A stretch of 64,000 bases of DNA, from contig CAZSRX010000008.1 in assembly GCA_964609675.1 (NCBI GenBank), positions 1-64,000 on the forward strand, read 5' to 3'. The notes under the pieces are model-generated. The model did not search any database and had not been told where the DNA came from. It was given only the letters and a program-made list of their open reading frames with translations. Positions 15,803-25,239 of the stretch are shown here, piece after piece (position 1 is the first letter of the stretch; the number at the start of each line of letters is the position of its first letter). A program made the position numbers and the translations under genes. The stretch is from CAZSRX01 sp964609675 [NCBI: uncultured Bacteroidota bacterium]. GTDB taxonomy: Bacteria > CLD3 > SB21.

Positions 15803-18800
15803 ATGCCCCGATTAAAAGTAAACTTAGACGCCAATGAAGCCACGGCGTATGTGGCTCACAAAACCAACGAAGTAATTGCCATCTACCCGATTACGCCTTC
15901 TTCCAACATGGGCGAGTGGGCGGATCAGTGGTCAGCGGAGGGAAAGAAAAATATCTGGGGAACCATTCCCAGCGTGATCGAAATGCAGAGCGAGGGCGGC
16001 GCTTCCGGCGCGGTGCACGGCGCTTTGCAGTCCGGCGCATTAACCACGACATTTACAGCCTCACAGGGACTGCTGCTGATGATCCCGAATATGTTCAAAA
16101 TAGCCGGCGAACTGAACTCCACGGTATTTCATGTGTCCGCCCGGACGGTGGCCGCGCACGCGCTGTCCATCTTCGGTGATCACAGCGACATCATGGCCGT
16201 GCGTTCTACGGGCTTCGCGCTGATGGGCTCCAACTCCGTACAGGAAGCGATGGATATGGCGTTAATTGCGCAGGCCGCCACGCTGGAAGCCCGCGTACCG
16301 TTCGTCCATTTCTTTGACGGATTCCGTACGTCCCATGAAGTGCATAAGGTCGAGCAGTTGTCCGACGAAGACATCCGCGCGATGATAAACGACGAGCTGG
16401 TAGCTCAGGTCCGCCAACGCGCGTTGTCGCCGGATCATCCGGTCATACGCGGTACGGCGCAGAACCCGGATGTGTTCTTCCAGGCCCGCGAAACCGTGAA
16501 TAAATTCTACAACGCCGTGCCCGCCATTGTCCAGAAAGCCATGGACCAGTTTGCAAAGATTGTCGGCCGGCAGTATCATCTTTTTGATTATGTCGGTCAT
16601 CCCGAAGCCGATCGCGTGATCGTCATGATGGGTTCCGGCGCGGAAGCCGCTCATGAAACCGTGGAATTTCTCATGAATAAAGACGAAAAGATCGGTTTAC
16701 TGAAGGTGCGCCTGTTTCGGCCCTTCTCGGTTAAGGATTTCGTGGCGGCGCTGCCGAAATCGGTCAAGACAATCGCCGTGCTCGACCGTACCAAGGAACC
16801 CGGCGCGATGGGCGAACCGCTGTATATGGACGTGATTTCTGCGCTGGCAGAAACCTTCCAGCAGGGTAAGCTGGCCGCCGTTCCGAAAGTCATCGGCGGC
16901 CGTTACGGTCTGTCCTCCAAAGAATTCACCCCCGCAATGGTTAAGGGTGTGTTCGACGAAATGAAAAAGGCCGAACCGAAGAACCATTTCACGGTCGGTA
17001 TTCATGATGACGTTACCCACACCAGCATCGCTTACGACGCGGATTTTACCACCGAAACCGACGACGTGTTCCGGGGCATGTTCTTCGGGCTTGGCGCGGA
17101 CGGCACCGTGGGCGCCAACAAAAACTCCATCAAGATCATCGGCGAGGAAACCGATTACGACGCGCAGGGTTATTTCGTCTATGATTCCAAAAAATCCGGC
17201 GCGATTACCACCTCGCATCTGCGTTTCGGCAAAAAACCGATTCGCTCCACCTACCTCATCAGCAAGGCAAAATTCGTCGCCTGCCATCAGTTCAGCTTCC
17301 TCGAAAAGTATGACATGCTGCAGTACGCCGAGCCGGGCGCGGTGTTCCTCCTGAACGCGCCGTTTGCCCATACGGAAGTGTGGGACAAAATACCGAAAAA
17401 AGTCCAGCAGGATATCATCGACAAGAAGCTCAAATTCTACGTCATTGACGGTTATAAAGTTGCCAACGAGACCGGCATGGGCGAACGTGTGAATACCATC
17501 ATGCAGACCTGCTTTTTTGCGATTTCCAACGTCCTGCCGAGGGAAGAAGCCATCCAAAAAATTAAGGAATCCATTAAGAAAACCTATCTGAAAAAAGGCG
17601 AAGATATTGTCAAGAAGAATTGGGAAGCGGTAGATAAAACCGTTGCCAACCTGTTCGAGGTGAAATATCCGGCCACGGCAACCAGCGCGATCGAAATGCC
17701 TCCGGTAGTACCGGCCAGCGCTCCGGAATTTGTCAAGAGCGTGACCGCCCAGATTATCGCCGGTAAAGGGGATCATCTGCCGGTAAGCGCATTCCCGGTG
17801 GACGGCACGTTCCCGACCGGCACCACGCAGTGGGAAAAACGCAATATCACGCTCGAAATCCCGGCCTGGGACCCCGACGTCTGCATCCAGTGCGGCAAAT
17901 GCTCCATCGTCTGTCCGCATGCCGTAATACGCATCAAGGTCTATGATAAGGAACATCTGAAAAACGCGCCGCCGACCTTCAAACACACGCCGTATAAAGG
18001 CAAGGAATTTCCGGCCGGTTCCGAATACACCCTTCAAATCGCGCCCGAAGACTGCACCGGCTGCGAGCTCTGCGTGGAAGCCTGCCCGGCCAAGAACAAA
18101 CAGCAGACCGGACTCAAAGCGATTAACATGGTTTCCCAGTTGCCGATCCGCGTAAGTGAGCGCGAGAATTGGAATTTCTTCCTGAACATTCCCGAAGTGG
18201 ACCGCAACGCCATTAAGATTGACAACGTGAAGAACTCCCAGTTCCTCCAGCCGTTATTTGAGTTCTCCGGTGCCTGCGGCGGTTGCGGGGAAACGCCGTA
18301 TGTTAAGCTGACCACACAGTTATTCGGCGACCGTATGATTGTCGCGAATGCCACGGGTTGTTCTTCGATCTACGGCGGCAACCTCCCGACGACGCCCTGG
18401 GCCTTCAATAAAGAAGGTCTCGGACCGGCATGGTCTAACTCGCTCTTTGAGGATAACGCGGAATTCGGCCTCGGTTTCCGGTTAACCATTGACAAACATA
18501 ACGAACAGGCGAAGGAATTACTGCACGCGATGGCTTCGCAGATCGGCGGCACGCTGGCCGAGGAAATTCTCCATGCCAAACAGTACGAAGAATCCGAGAT
18601 TATCGCGCAACGCAACCGCGTAAAAGCGCTAAAGGACAAACTGGCCGGTATGAATACCCCTGAGGCTAAACGCCTGCTGAGCCTGGCCGACTTCCTCGTC
18701 AAGAAGAGCGTCTGGATTATGGGCGGCGACGGATGGGCTTACGACATCGGTTACGGCGGGCTTGACCACGTGCTGGCCTCCGGGCGTAACGTTAACATCC

Positions 18801-19363
18801 TTGTGCTCGACACCGAAGTGTACTCCAATACCGGCGGGCAGATGTCTAAGGCGACACCCATCGGCGCGGTAGCAAAATTCGCCGCGGGCGGTAAACCCAC
18901 CGCCAAAAAAGACCTGGCCATGCAGGCGGTTTCCTACCGCAGCGTGTACGTGGCGCGCGTCGCTCTGGGCGCCAACGACGCCCATACCGTCAAAGCCTTC
19001 ATCGAAGCCGAGAAATACGACGGGCCGTCACTCATTATAGCCTACTCGCACTGTATCGCGCACGGAATTAACCTTAAAAACGGCCTCAATCAGCAGAAAC
19101 TCGCCGTGGAATCCGGGTACTGGCCGCTATTCCGCTTCAACCCCGACTTGATCGACAAGGGACAAAACCCGTTCCAGTTGGACTCCAAGCCGCCGAAGAT
19201 CAGCCTCGAAGAGTACATCTACAATGAAACCCGCTTCAAGATGCTGACCAAGATCGACCCGGCCGCGGCGAAACGGCTCCTCGAAAAAGCCCAAAAAGAA
19301 GTCAAGGAACGCTGGTTGCTGTATGAACGGATGATTGCCCTGTTTGAACCCAAACAGCAGTAA
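15803..19363 (+). CDS. nifJ: Pyruvate:ferredoxin (flavodoxin) oxidoreductase
   Basis: A single-chain 1186-aa PFOR of full family length. It oxidises pyruvate with CoA to acetyl-CoA and CO2 (or runs in reverse), passing electrons to ferredoxin or flavodoxin. Domain order is visible: TPP-pyrimidine domain with IAIYPITPSSNMGEWAD-like start (about 24-40), transketolase-C-like domain, gamma domain (about 420-630), two [4Fe-4S] motifs starting at C694 (CIQCGKCSIVCP) and C751 (CTGCELCVEACP), and the TPP-diphosphate domain. The last carries CGGCGE (825), ATGCSSIYGGN and GGDGWAYDIGYGG (about 974) plus NTGGQMSKATP. The start has AAGGTGAT upstream. It points to anaerobic or microaerobic carbon metabolism. 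The DHODH-like gene follows 75 bp later. Confidence 0.97.
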   Translation: MPRLKVNLDANEATAYVAHKTNEVIAIYPITPSSNMGEWADQWSAEGKKNIWGTIPSVIEMQSEGGASGAVHGALQSGALTTTFTASQGLLLMIPNMFKIAGELNSTVFHVSARTVAAHALSIFGDHSDIMAVRSTGFALMGSNSVQEAMDMALIAQAATLEARVPFVHFFDGFRTSHEVHKVEQLSDEDIRAMINDELVAQVRQRALSPDHPVIRGTAQNPDVFFQARETVNKFYNAVPAIVQKAMDQFAKIVGRQYHLFDYVGHPEADRVIVMMGSGAEAAHETVEFLMNKDEKIGLLKVRLFRPFSVKDFVAALPKSVKTIAVLDRTKEPGAMGEPLYMDVISALAETFQQGKLAAVPKVIGGRYGLSSKEFTPAMVKGVFDEMKKAEPKNHFTVGIHDDVTHTSIAYDADFTTETDDVFRGMFFGLGADGTVGANKNSIKIIGEETDYDAQGYFVYDSKKSGAITTSHLRFGKKPIRSTYLISKAKFVACHQFSFLEKYDMLQYAEPGAVFLLNAPFAHTEVWDKIPKKVQQDIIDKKLKFYVIDGYKVANETGMGERVNTIMQTCFFAISNVLPREEAIQKIKESIKKTYLKKGEDIVKKNWEAVDKTVANLFEVKYPATATSAIEMPPVVPASAPEFVKSVTAQIIAGKGDHLPVSAFPVDGTFPTGTTQWEKRNITLEIPAWDPDVCIQCGKCSIVCPHAVIRIKVYDKEHLKNAPPTFKHTPYKGKEFPAGSEYTLQIAPEDCTGCELCVEACPAKNKQQTGLKAINMVSQLPIRVSERENWNFFLNIPEVDRNAIKIDNVKNSQFLQPLFEFSGACGGCGETPYVKLTTQLFGDRMIVANATGCSSIYGGNLPTTPWAFNKEGLGPAWSNSLFEDNAEFGLGFRLTIDKHNEQAKELLHAMASQIGGTLAEEILHAKQYEESEIIAQRNRVKALKDKLAGMNTPEAKRLLSLADFLVKKSVWIMGGDGWAYDIGYGGLDHVLASGRNVNILVLDTEVYSNTGGQMSKATPIGAVAKFAAGGKPTAKKDLAMQAVSYRSVYVARVALGANDAHTVKAFIEAEKYDGPSLIIAYSHCIAHGINLKNGLNQQKLAVESGYWPLFRFNPDLIDKGQNPFQLDSKPPKISLEEYIYNETRFKMLTKIDPAAAKRLLEKAQKEVKERWLLYERMIALFEPKQQ

Positions 19364-19438
19364 TCCGGGATTATTTTCCGGCATGGAAACGTTATAAATA
19401 AAACGCCAATGAAAATTATAAATTAAGAGGAACGCCGT

Positions 19439-20431
19439 ATGGATCTGAAAACCAAATACATGGGCCTTGAGCTGAAGAACCCGATTGTGGCCTCTTCGCA
19501 GCCGCTGACCATGGAACTCGATAACGTAAAAAAGATCGAAGACGCCGGCGCGTCCGCCGTCGTGCTTTATTCCCTGTTTGAAGAACAGATTAACCATGAA
19601 ATCCAGGAAATCGACCACTTTCTGGCAACGTACAGCGAGAGCTACGCCGAGGCGATGACCTACTTCCTCGAACCGAAGGAATACAAGAACCTGCACGCCG
19701 AAGAGTATCTCGAGTATATTCAGAAACTCAAGAAATCGGTGACGATCCCGGTAATCGCCAGTCTGAACGGCGTGTCGACCGGCGGCTGGATTAAATACGC
19801 CAAGAAAATACAGGACGCCGGCGCCGATGCCCTCGAATTAAACATCTATTACATTCCCGCCGATCCGTTCACCAAACCGCAGGACGTGGAGCAGATGTAC
19901 GTGGACGACCTCAAAGCCGTCAAGTCGGCGGTGACGATTCCGGTGGCTGTGAAGATGAGTCCGTTTTTCAGTTCGCTGGCTAATATGGCCGTAAAATTGG
20001 ATCAGGCCGGCGCAAACGGACTCGTGCTGTTCAACCGCTTTTACCAGCCCGACATCAATCTCGAAACCCTTCATGTGGAGCCGAGCCTGCAGTTAAGCAC
20101 TTCCTATGATTTGCGCCTGCCGCTGCGCTGGATCGCGATCCTCTTTGGCAATGTGGAGGCCAGCCTGGCCGCTACGTCTGGTATTCACACCGCGCAGGAT
20201 GCCCTCAAGGCAATCATGGCCGGCGCGGATGTGGCCATGATTGCCTCCGTGCTGCTTAAAGGCGGCATCGGCAAGATCAGCGAAATCCTTAAAGATATGG
20301 AAAAATGGATGCACGAACACGAATACGAATCCATTTCCAAAATGCGCGGTAGCGTCAGTTACCGCACCATCGCTGAACCGGCGGCTTTCGAACGCGCGAA
20401 TTACATCAAAACGCTCCAGAGCTATAAGTAA
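19439..20431 (+). CDS. Dihydroorotate-dehydrogenase-like flavoprotein lacking the catalytic residues
   Basis: A 330-aa TIM-barrel of the PyrD class 1 type. The FMN-binding scaffold is recognisable: VASLNGVSTGGW, ALELNIYYIP (about 136-145), IPVAVKMSPFF (Lys kept), VLFNRF (Asn kept) and the phosphate loops SGIHT and GADVAMIASVLL. However, in true class 1 enzymes the segment after ELN reads LSCPN; here it is IYYIP, so the catalytic Cys and a substrate Asn are gone. The early Lys of the TKS motif is also replaced (VLYSLF). It is therefore unlikely to oxidise dihydroorotate. Start ATG follows an AAGAGGAA site. A strong terminator follows. Its role next to nifJ is unknown. Confidence 0.9.
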   Translation: MDLKTKYMGLELKNPIVASSQPLTMELDNVKKIEDAGASAVVLYSLFEEQINHEIQEIDHFLATYSESYAEAMTYFLEPKEYKNLHAEEYLEYIQKLKKSVTIPVIASLNGVSTGGWIKYAKKIQDAGADALELNIYYIPADPFTKPQDVEQMYVDDLKAVKSAVTIPVAVKMSPFFSSLANMAVKLDQAGANGLVLFNRFYQPDINLETLHVEPSLQLSTSYDLRLPLRWIAILFGNVEASLAATSGIHTAQDALKAIMAGADVAMIASVLLKGGIGKISEILKDMEKWMHEHEYESISKMRGSVSYRTIAEPAAFERANYIKTLQSYK

Positions 20432-20453
20432 GTATTATTTAATCGATTGGATG

Positions 20454-20490
20454 AAGCTCCCCTTATACGATATAAGGGGAGCTTTTGATT
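20454..20490 (+). terminator. Terminator after the nifJ unit
   Basis: A 14-bp perfect stem (20454-20467 with 20471-20484; AAGCTCCCCTTATA and its complement) with a 3-nt CGA loop, followed by TTGATTTTT. It closes the nifJ and DHODH-like transcript. The matching A-run on the other side is weak, so the direction is plus. Confidence 0.85.
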
Positions 20491-20627
20491 TTTATGGACA
20501 ACATCATAAAGCGATAACAAATAGTTTTCTAAGTTATATGGACTATACGCCGTATCATCCCGCATGGCCCAAAAAACGGCACCATTACGTGAAAGACGCT
20601 ACCGGCTAATATAAAAAATCGCGTCGC

Positions 20628-20656
20628 TTGCTTTTTAAAATGGATAAGTGTATTTT
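20628..20656 (+). promoter_or_regulatory. Weak promoter-like sequence upstream of ispD
   Basis: TTGCTT (20628-20633), 17-nt spacer, TATTTT (20651-20656), about 90 nt before the ispD ATG. Low specificity. Confidence 0.35.
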
Positions 20657-20745
20657 TACGCCGTCAACCCGGTCGCATACGCCGGTTTATAATGCATTTC
20701 ATTTTTCGATGGGAATCATCCAAAAACAGTATCATTTTATTACTA

Positions 20746-21444
20746 ATGAACCAACCCCACATCACCGCCATCATTCCCGCCGCCGGTATCGGGCAGCGCA
20801 TGCAGTCGGTATATGGTAAAATCCGTAAGCCGTATATCCGCCTTCACGGCGAGCCCGTACTGTATTACACGCTGAGAGCGTTTCAGGAATCGGAATGGAT
20901 CAGTGAAATCATTCCGGTGTGCGAACCGGAGTGGATGGATTTCGTGCGGGAAGCCATCATCGAACCGCACCGTTTTAGCAAGGTACACAGGCTCGCGGAA
21001 GGCGGCCCGCGGCGGCAGGACAGCGTATTCAGCGGCCTGAAAGCGACCGTAAAAACGGATATCGTACTGGTGCATGACGGCGTCCGCCCGGTGATTCGCC
21101 CGGAAAAAATTACCGCGTTGGTCCAGGCCGTGAAAGCGCACCGCGCCGCAATTCTCGCCGTCCGTTCCAAAGATACCGTCAAATCGCAGGACGCCGGCGG
21201 GTTCGTTCTCGAGACGCTGAACCGCGAAATACTGTGGAACGTCCAGACCCCCCAGGGCTTCGAGTATGCCTTGCTGAAACAAGCCTTTGAACAGGCCTAC
21301 CAGGACGGTTTCTGCGGCACCGATGAATCGATGCTCGTCGAACGGCTCGGCATCAAAGTTAAAATCGTGGAAGGCGATTATGACAATATCAAAATCACCA
21401 CTCCGGAAGATATCGCGTTCGCGGAGGCCCGCCTGAAGCGGTAA
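20746..21444 (+). CDS. ispD: 2-C-methyl-D-erythritol 4-phosphate cytidylyltransferase
   Basis: IspD, 232 aa from the ATG at 20746, transfers CMP from CTP to methylerythritol phosphate in the non-mevalonate isoprenoid pathway. Visible motifs are the CTP-binding loop AIIPAAGIGQRM (8-19), RRQDSVFSGL (about 87-96), LVHDGVRPVI (about 108-117) and the product-loop WNVQTPQGF (about 163-171). An in-frame ATG 18 codons earlier would add a non-homologous hydrophobic stretch, so the shorter start is preferred, though its ribosome-binding site is weak. The partner gene ispF is not adjacent. It is convergent with the minus-strand membrane-protein gene, 6 bp apart. Confidence 0.94.
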   Translation: MNQPHITAIIPAAGIGQRMQSVYGKIRKPYIRLHGEPVLYYTLRAFQESEWISEIIPVCEPEWMDFVREAIIEPHRFSKVHRLAEGGPRRQDSVFSGLKATVKTDIVLVHDGVRPVIRPEKITALVQAVKAHRAAILAVRSKDTVKSQDAGGFVLETLNREILWNVQTPQGFEYALLKQAFEQAYQDGFCGTDESMLVERLGIKVKIVEGDYDNIKITTPEDIAFAEARLKR

Positions 21445-21450
21445 GAATAA

Positions 21451-22071
21451 TCAATTAATCAGTTTCGCAATGACGTAGCCGCTGACCATTCCGGTAAGAA
21501 ATACAATGACGAGAAGGCGATAATTCAGAACGGTTTTACCGTGACCGGCCTTAATCGCGATCACCGATACAAAATAACCCAGCCCGTTTATAAGCCACAA
21601 TATGGACGAACTCAGGATGGCAACGATCAACGGGCCGATGACGGGTATCAGCGCAATCAGACTGAGTATCGCCGCACCGAGCCATGAAAACACGCTCGAT
21701 AGGATACCAAGGATAAGCACGACCCCGCCGATCACCTCTTTGTCCCACTCCAGCCAGATCCCTACAGCGCCGACGGCCAGCAGGATGATCAGCGATACAA
21801 TCATTTTTTTGGTGTCTTTGAAAAACGCCGCCGTGCGCGACACAAGTATCCGGCGTCCGATGCGGATGCGGCGCCACAGCCTCCGCTTTTTCCGGATGAC
21901 CGGGATGATAATTTCCTTCTCCGGTAGCACCGTCTCCTGAATGTCCAGATGCAGGTACGCGCCGAGGTCCTCGTGCGTTACCCGAGTGGCCTCCGCTATG
22001 GCGGCATCGCCGGCGGTATCGGCCGTATGACCGTTCCTATCTTTTTCTATGCGGTTATCCATAAAATCCAT
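21451..22071 (-). CDS. Membrane protein of unknown function
   Basis: A 206-aa protein with a charged, soluble N-terminal part (about 1-85) containing a strongly basic stretch (KKRRLWRRIRIGRR) directly before the membrane. About four hydrophobic segments follow, between residues 90 and 205. A TTG two codons upstream could also start it; ATG at 22071 is chosen. It follows the DUF5686 gene by 18 bp on the same strand, so co-transcription is likely. I do not recognise a family; the basic stretch fits positive-inside topology with a cytoplasmic N-terminus. Confidence 0.72.
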   Translation of the reverse strand: MDFMDNRIEKDRNGHTADTAGDAAIAEATRVTHEDLGAYLHLDIQETVLPEKEIIIPVIRKKRRLWRRIRIGRRILVSRTAAFFKDTKKMIVSLIILLAVGAVGIWLEWDKEVIGGVVLILGILSSVFSWLGAAILSLIALIPVIGPLIVAILSSSILWLINGLGYFVSVIAIKAGHGKTVLNYRLLVIVFLTGMVSGYVIAKLIN

Positions 22072-22089
22072 GTACAATAAACGCTTCGC

Positions 22090-24210
22090 TTAATAACTGA
22101 ACAGAAACGCCATGAGCGTGACACTAAACGGGGTTTCGGTAATCCGGCGCTGGTTCAGACGGTAATTAAAATCAATGCGCCATACACGGAACACGTCGCC
22201 AAGGCCGAGACCGACTTCATAAATGGGCCGTTTAATATTCTGCACCGGCAGGCTGAGATTCTGGCTGGTTTCGGTGGATGCCCGGATGTAGCCCACGCTG
22301 AACATCGGTACCAGATCGATGTAGCCATCCCGCAGAAGCGGCAGGCCGGTGCGTTCCAGCCATTCGCCGCCGAAGCTGTGTTCCATGCATAATGCGGCCA
22401 TATAATTCCCTTCGAGGTCGCCCAGTGAAACCGTATGCAGGGTATAGGGTGTGGCGCTGCCGTAAAGGTCAAAAAGATACTGGCGCGGAACGGCTTCGGT
22501 GGCATAGCCGAAATAGACCCGGCCGTCCCAGGAACCACGGCGCGTGGTGGGTATATGGAAACGGAACATCGCGTAATATTTCGTGAAATCGAAGTCGCTC
22601 TTCAGCCAGCCGGCATTGGTGTGTTCCAGCGTCTGCTCGAGCGTGTAAAAGGTTTCCCGCGACAGCACGGTTTTACCGCGACCGAAGCGGCAGTATAACT
22701 GGCCGGCGATCTGGTTCAAATGGCCTTGATTGATGGGATACACCGGTTTGAATGTATAGAGCCACGGCACAATGCCCCAACGCGTCGTTTGTACCGTCGA
22801 TCGGTCATCGCGTGAAATATACGTCGCCGTCAGCTCCGTGTTGTAAAAAGGTTTGACGGTCACAAAACCTTCCCAGCCGCGGGCATAGAAATAATTGAAA
22901 TTATCATACCGGTAACCGATCGCGGTCAGCGAGTTCATCAGCGTACTGCCGGCCATCGGCAGTTCCTTGCGGCGAATGTCGTCGTAATACCGTCCTCCGA
23001 CGCGCAGGCGGCGTGCAAAGAATCCCTTGCTGGCTTCGCCGGAACCTTTGTAACGCTTGTCGGAAAACCCGTATCCAAAGCGGCCCGTCAGGGTCAGGTC
23101 GCGGATATACCGGCGGAGCGATAAATTTTCAAAAGTGATTTCACCGCCGGCGAAGAGCCCTTCCACGCGGTTGTACCGGATGTCCGGCAGGGGTTTGAAA
23201 CCCCAATGGATGTTTTCACCGCGCTGTTCTTTTTCAAACGCCTCGATGTCCGGATGAAGGTATTTACGGTTGCCCGGCAATTGGGCCAGCAAGGTAAACG
23301 CATCCTGTTCCTGTTCCGAGAACGCCGCGAGCGATTGGGCCGCCCAATACGCGGAGTCTCTGTACAACGCTTCCCTCAAAATTTCCCGGTAGGGCCCCGA
23401 AAAACGGCTGTCCGGCAGTTCCGGATTCACACGGTAATCATAAACCCGCTGCATCGCATGCCAGCGGGCCTTGCCGCCGATACCCAATACGGAAGCGGCC
23501 AATGTATATTCGTAATCCATCTGCAAAGGAAACCATTGCCCCTCGTCATTCGGCGCGTATATCTGGCTCATCCGGAAATTATCGGGCGGCGGCCATATTT
23601 TTACGGCTTCATTAAACGTGATATCCAGGGCCGCAACCTGATACGTTCCCGTTGTAATAAATATCCATCCTTTCATCGCCGGCTCATGCGCCGAACGGGG
23701 TTCCATACGTATTTTATACGCCGAGACCGTATCGTTAAGGGCGTACGTGCCTTCTAATGTGAACCGGTAATACCGCTCCGCCTGCGGAGACAGCGGACCC
23801 GGCACCGATGCGCTGACGGCCGGTATGGCGTCCGACGCAAGATCTTCAATCAGCGAGAAATAATACGGCGTATATTGATCGTAAGGCAGGCTGTAAATAT
23901 GGCGGCGGGCGGTTTCGATTTCCTTCCGCCGATCCGGATATTTCCGGTAAACTTCCGAATGCGTCTGCAGGACGCCTTTGGCCTTATACCGGGCCGTTGG
24001 GGCGTCATAGATCTCAAAAAACGCGTGGCGATACAATTTGTACTGGAACGATTTCATTTTCCCCGCGAATTGTACATGCGTTTCCCTGGCTTTTTGCATA
24101 ATAACCGGAGCGGAAAGCGTGTCATCCGAGGCCGTAAGAAACGACAAACCGGCACTCAGCAGACCCAGGGTAATCAGGATGATAAAACGAACAGGCGACT
24201 TGGTGTTCAT
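22090..24210 (-). CDS. DUF5686-like outer-membrane protein
   Basis: A 706-aa secreted protein. A signal peptide (about 9-27) is followed by a periplasmic/extracellular N-terminal half and then a long region of alternating aromatic beta strands from about residue 330 to the end, consistent with a large outer-membrane barrel. Segments such as IKIWPPPDNF-like 'TFNEAVKIWPP', the W/Y-rich turn region and the C-terminal pattern ending in LMAFLFSY resemble DUF5686 proteins of Bacteroidetes and relatives, whose function is not established. Here the usual N-terminal carboxypeptidase-like regulatory domain is missing. The alpha/beta-hydrolase gene ends 25 bp upstream on the same strand. Confidence 0.72.
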   Translation of the reverse strand: MNTKSPVRFIILITLGLLSAGLSFLTASDDTLSAPVIMQKARETHVQFAGKMKSFQYKLYRHAFFEIYDAPTARYKAKGVLQTHSEVYRKYPDRRKEIETARRHIYSLPYDQYTPYYFSLIEDLASDAIPAVSASVPGPLSPQAERYYRFTLEGTYALNDTVSAYKIRMEPRSAHEPAMKGWIFITTGTYQVAALDITFNEAVKIWPPPDNFRMSQIYAPNDEGQWFPLQMDYEYTLAASVLGIGGKARWHAMQRVYDYRVNPELPDSRFSGPYREILREALYRDSAYWAAQSLAAFSEQEQDAFTLLAQLPGNRKYLHPDIEAFEKEQRGENIHWGFKPLPDIRYNRVEGLFAGGEITFENLSLRRYIRDLTLTGRFGYGFSDKRYKGSGEASKGFFARRLRVGGRYYDDIRRKELPMAGSTLMNSLTAIGYRYDNFNYFYARGWEGFVTVKPFYNTELTATYISRDDRSTVQTTRWGIVPWLYTFKPVYPINQGHLNQIAGQLYCRFGRGKTVLSRETFYTLEQTLEHTNAGWLKSDFDFTKYYAMFRFHIPTTRRGSWDGRVYFGYATEAVPRQYLFDLYGSATPYTLHTVSLGDLEGNYMAALCMEHSFGGEWLERTGLPLLRDGYIDLVPMFSVGYIRASTETSQNLSLPVQNIKRPIYEVGLGLGDVFRVWRIDFNYRLNQRRITETPFSVTLMAFLFSY

Positions 24211-24235
24211 AAGTTTTCGTGATGTAGGTGGCGGC

Positions 24236-25054
24236 TTAAAGGGTCAGATCTTCAATAAAAGTTTTTAATATCTTAAGGTATTCGTGAGCTCCGGTTTCCA
24301 GATAGTCATTATGTTTTGCGCCGCTGATAGTATAAAAGAATTTGGGATCGCGGGCATGGCTGAAATTTTTCAGCGCCAGATCATAGGGGATGATATCATC
24401 CCGATCGCCATGAACTATCAGAACCGGCATGGAAATCTGCGGAAGCTTATGGTACGTATCGAACTGGTTGTAACTGAACCAGCGTATCGGAAAATGGGGC
24501 AGGATGGTACGGGCCATATCGAACTTATCCGTAAACGTACATTCCAGAATTAATGCCCGCGCGGGGTTGTGCCGGGCCGTTTCGGCCGCCACAGCGCCTC
24601 CCAGCGACGTGCCGATCAGCACAATGTTTTGCGGCCGATACCCCTGGGCCGCAACCCATGCGTACGCGGCCTGCCCGTCCCGGTATAAACCTTTTTCGGA
24701 TGGAAATCCGGTGCTGGCCCCGTAACCGCGGTAATCCAGCATGGCCACCGACAGCCCAAGATCATACAAAGCGCGTATCTGAGGCCACCGATGGGAATTG
24801 TTGCCCCCGTTGCCGTGAAAGACGATCGCCGCACGCTCCGACGCGGAATTGCGAAAAAACCAGAGATTCACCTTTGTGTGGTTGTCGCTTGGTATATAAA
24901 CATCCTCATAACTCAGCCATAAAGTTTCCGGCGGCGGCTCCAGATCGCTCACAGGATGATACGTATTCACATACTCAAATACCTGTACTATAACCGCCAT
25001 CAAAAGATAAACGGTAATTATCATCAGAATAAATGACATACCCTTTTTTAACAT
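24236..25054 (-). CDS. Alpha/beta hydrolase of BEM46/ABHD type, membrane-anchored
   Basis: A 272-aa serine hydrolase. An N-terminal hydrophobic helix (about 7-27) probably anchors it to the inner membrane. The catalytic triad is complete: nucleophile S150 in GTSLGG, D219 in HGDRDDIIP and H248 in GAKHND. The oxyanion segment is HGNGG (80-84). The closest well-known relatives are the BEM46/ABHD12-13-like esterases or thioesterases; the substrate is unknown. A TTGACA-type promoter lies just upstream, and the DUF5686 gene follows 25 bp later. Confidence 0.9.
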   Translation of the reverse strand: MLKKGMSFILMIITVYLLMAVIVQVFEYVNTYHPVSDLEPPPETLWLSYEDVYIPSDNHTKVNLWFFRNSASERAAIVFHGNGGNNSHRWPQIRALYDLGLSVAMLDYRGYGASTGFPSEKGLYRDGQAAYAWVAAQGYRPQNIVLIGTSLGGAVAAETARHNPARALILECTFTDKFDMARTILPHFPIRWFSYNQFDTYHKLPQISMPVLIVHGDRDDIIPYDLALKNFSHARDPKFFYTISGAKHNDYLETGAHEYLKILKTFIEDLTL

Positions 25055-25080
25055 ACTAAAATAAAACTCTTTTGAATTTT

Positions 25081-25109
25081 AATTTATATCAATATATTGG
25101 ATATGTCAA
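25081..25109 (-). promoter_or_regulatory. Promoter-like sequence of the hydrolase unit
   Basis: On the minus strand: TTGACA (25109-25104), 17-nt spacer, TAAATT (25086-25081). The -35 box is perfect; the -10 box is moderate. Confidence 0.5.
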
Positions 25110-25239
25110 CAGATTATTCATTCGCAATACTTTTATACTTTAACAATTTCATTATTCCGATTCGAAAATAAGAAATAATATTTTAGAACCGACGTTGTTT
25201 ATTACACCATGCACCATTTTGTTAACACGAGGTTGAACC

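Larger units (their letters stand above)
20432..20745. other. Gap between the DHODH-like gene and ispD
   Basis: This 314-bp stretch holds the terminator at 20454-20490 and a weak promoter-like sequence at 20628-20656. Nothing else is supported. Confidence 0.5.

Noticed and set aside
16697-18037. Long open frame (446 codons) on the minus strand opposite nifJ
   Set aside because: It lies fully antisense to a clearly conserved gene, has no family resemblance and arises from the codon bias of nifJ.
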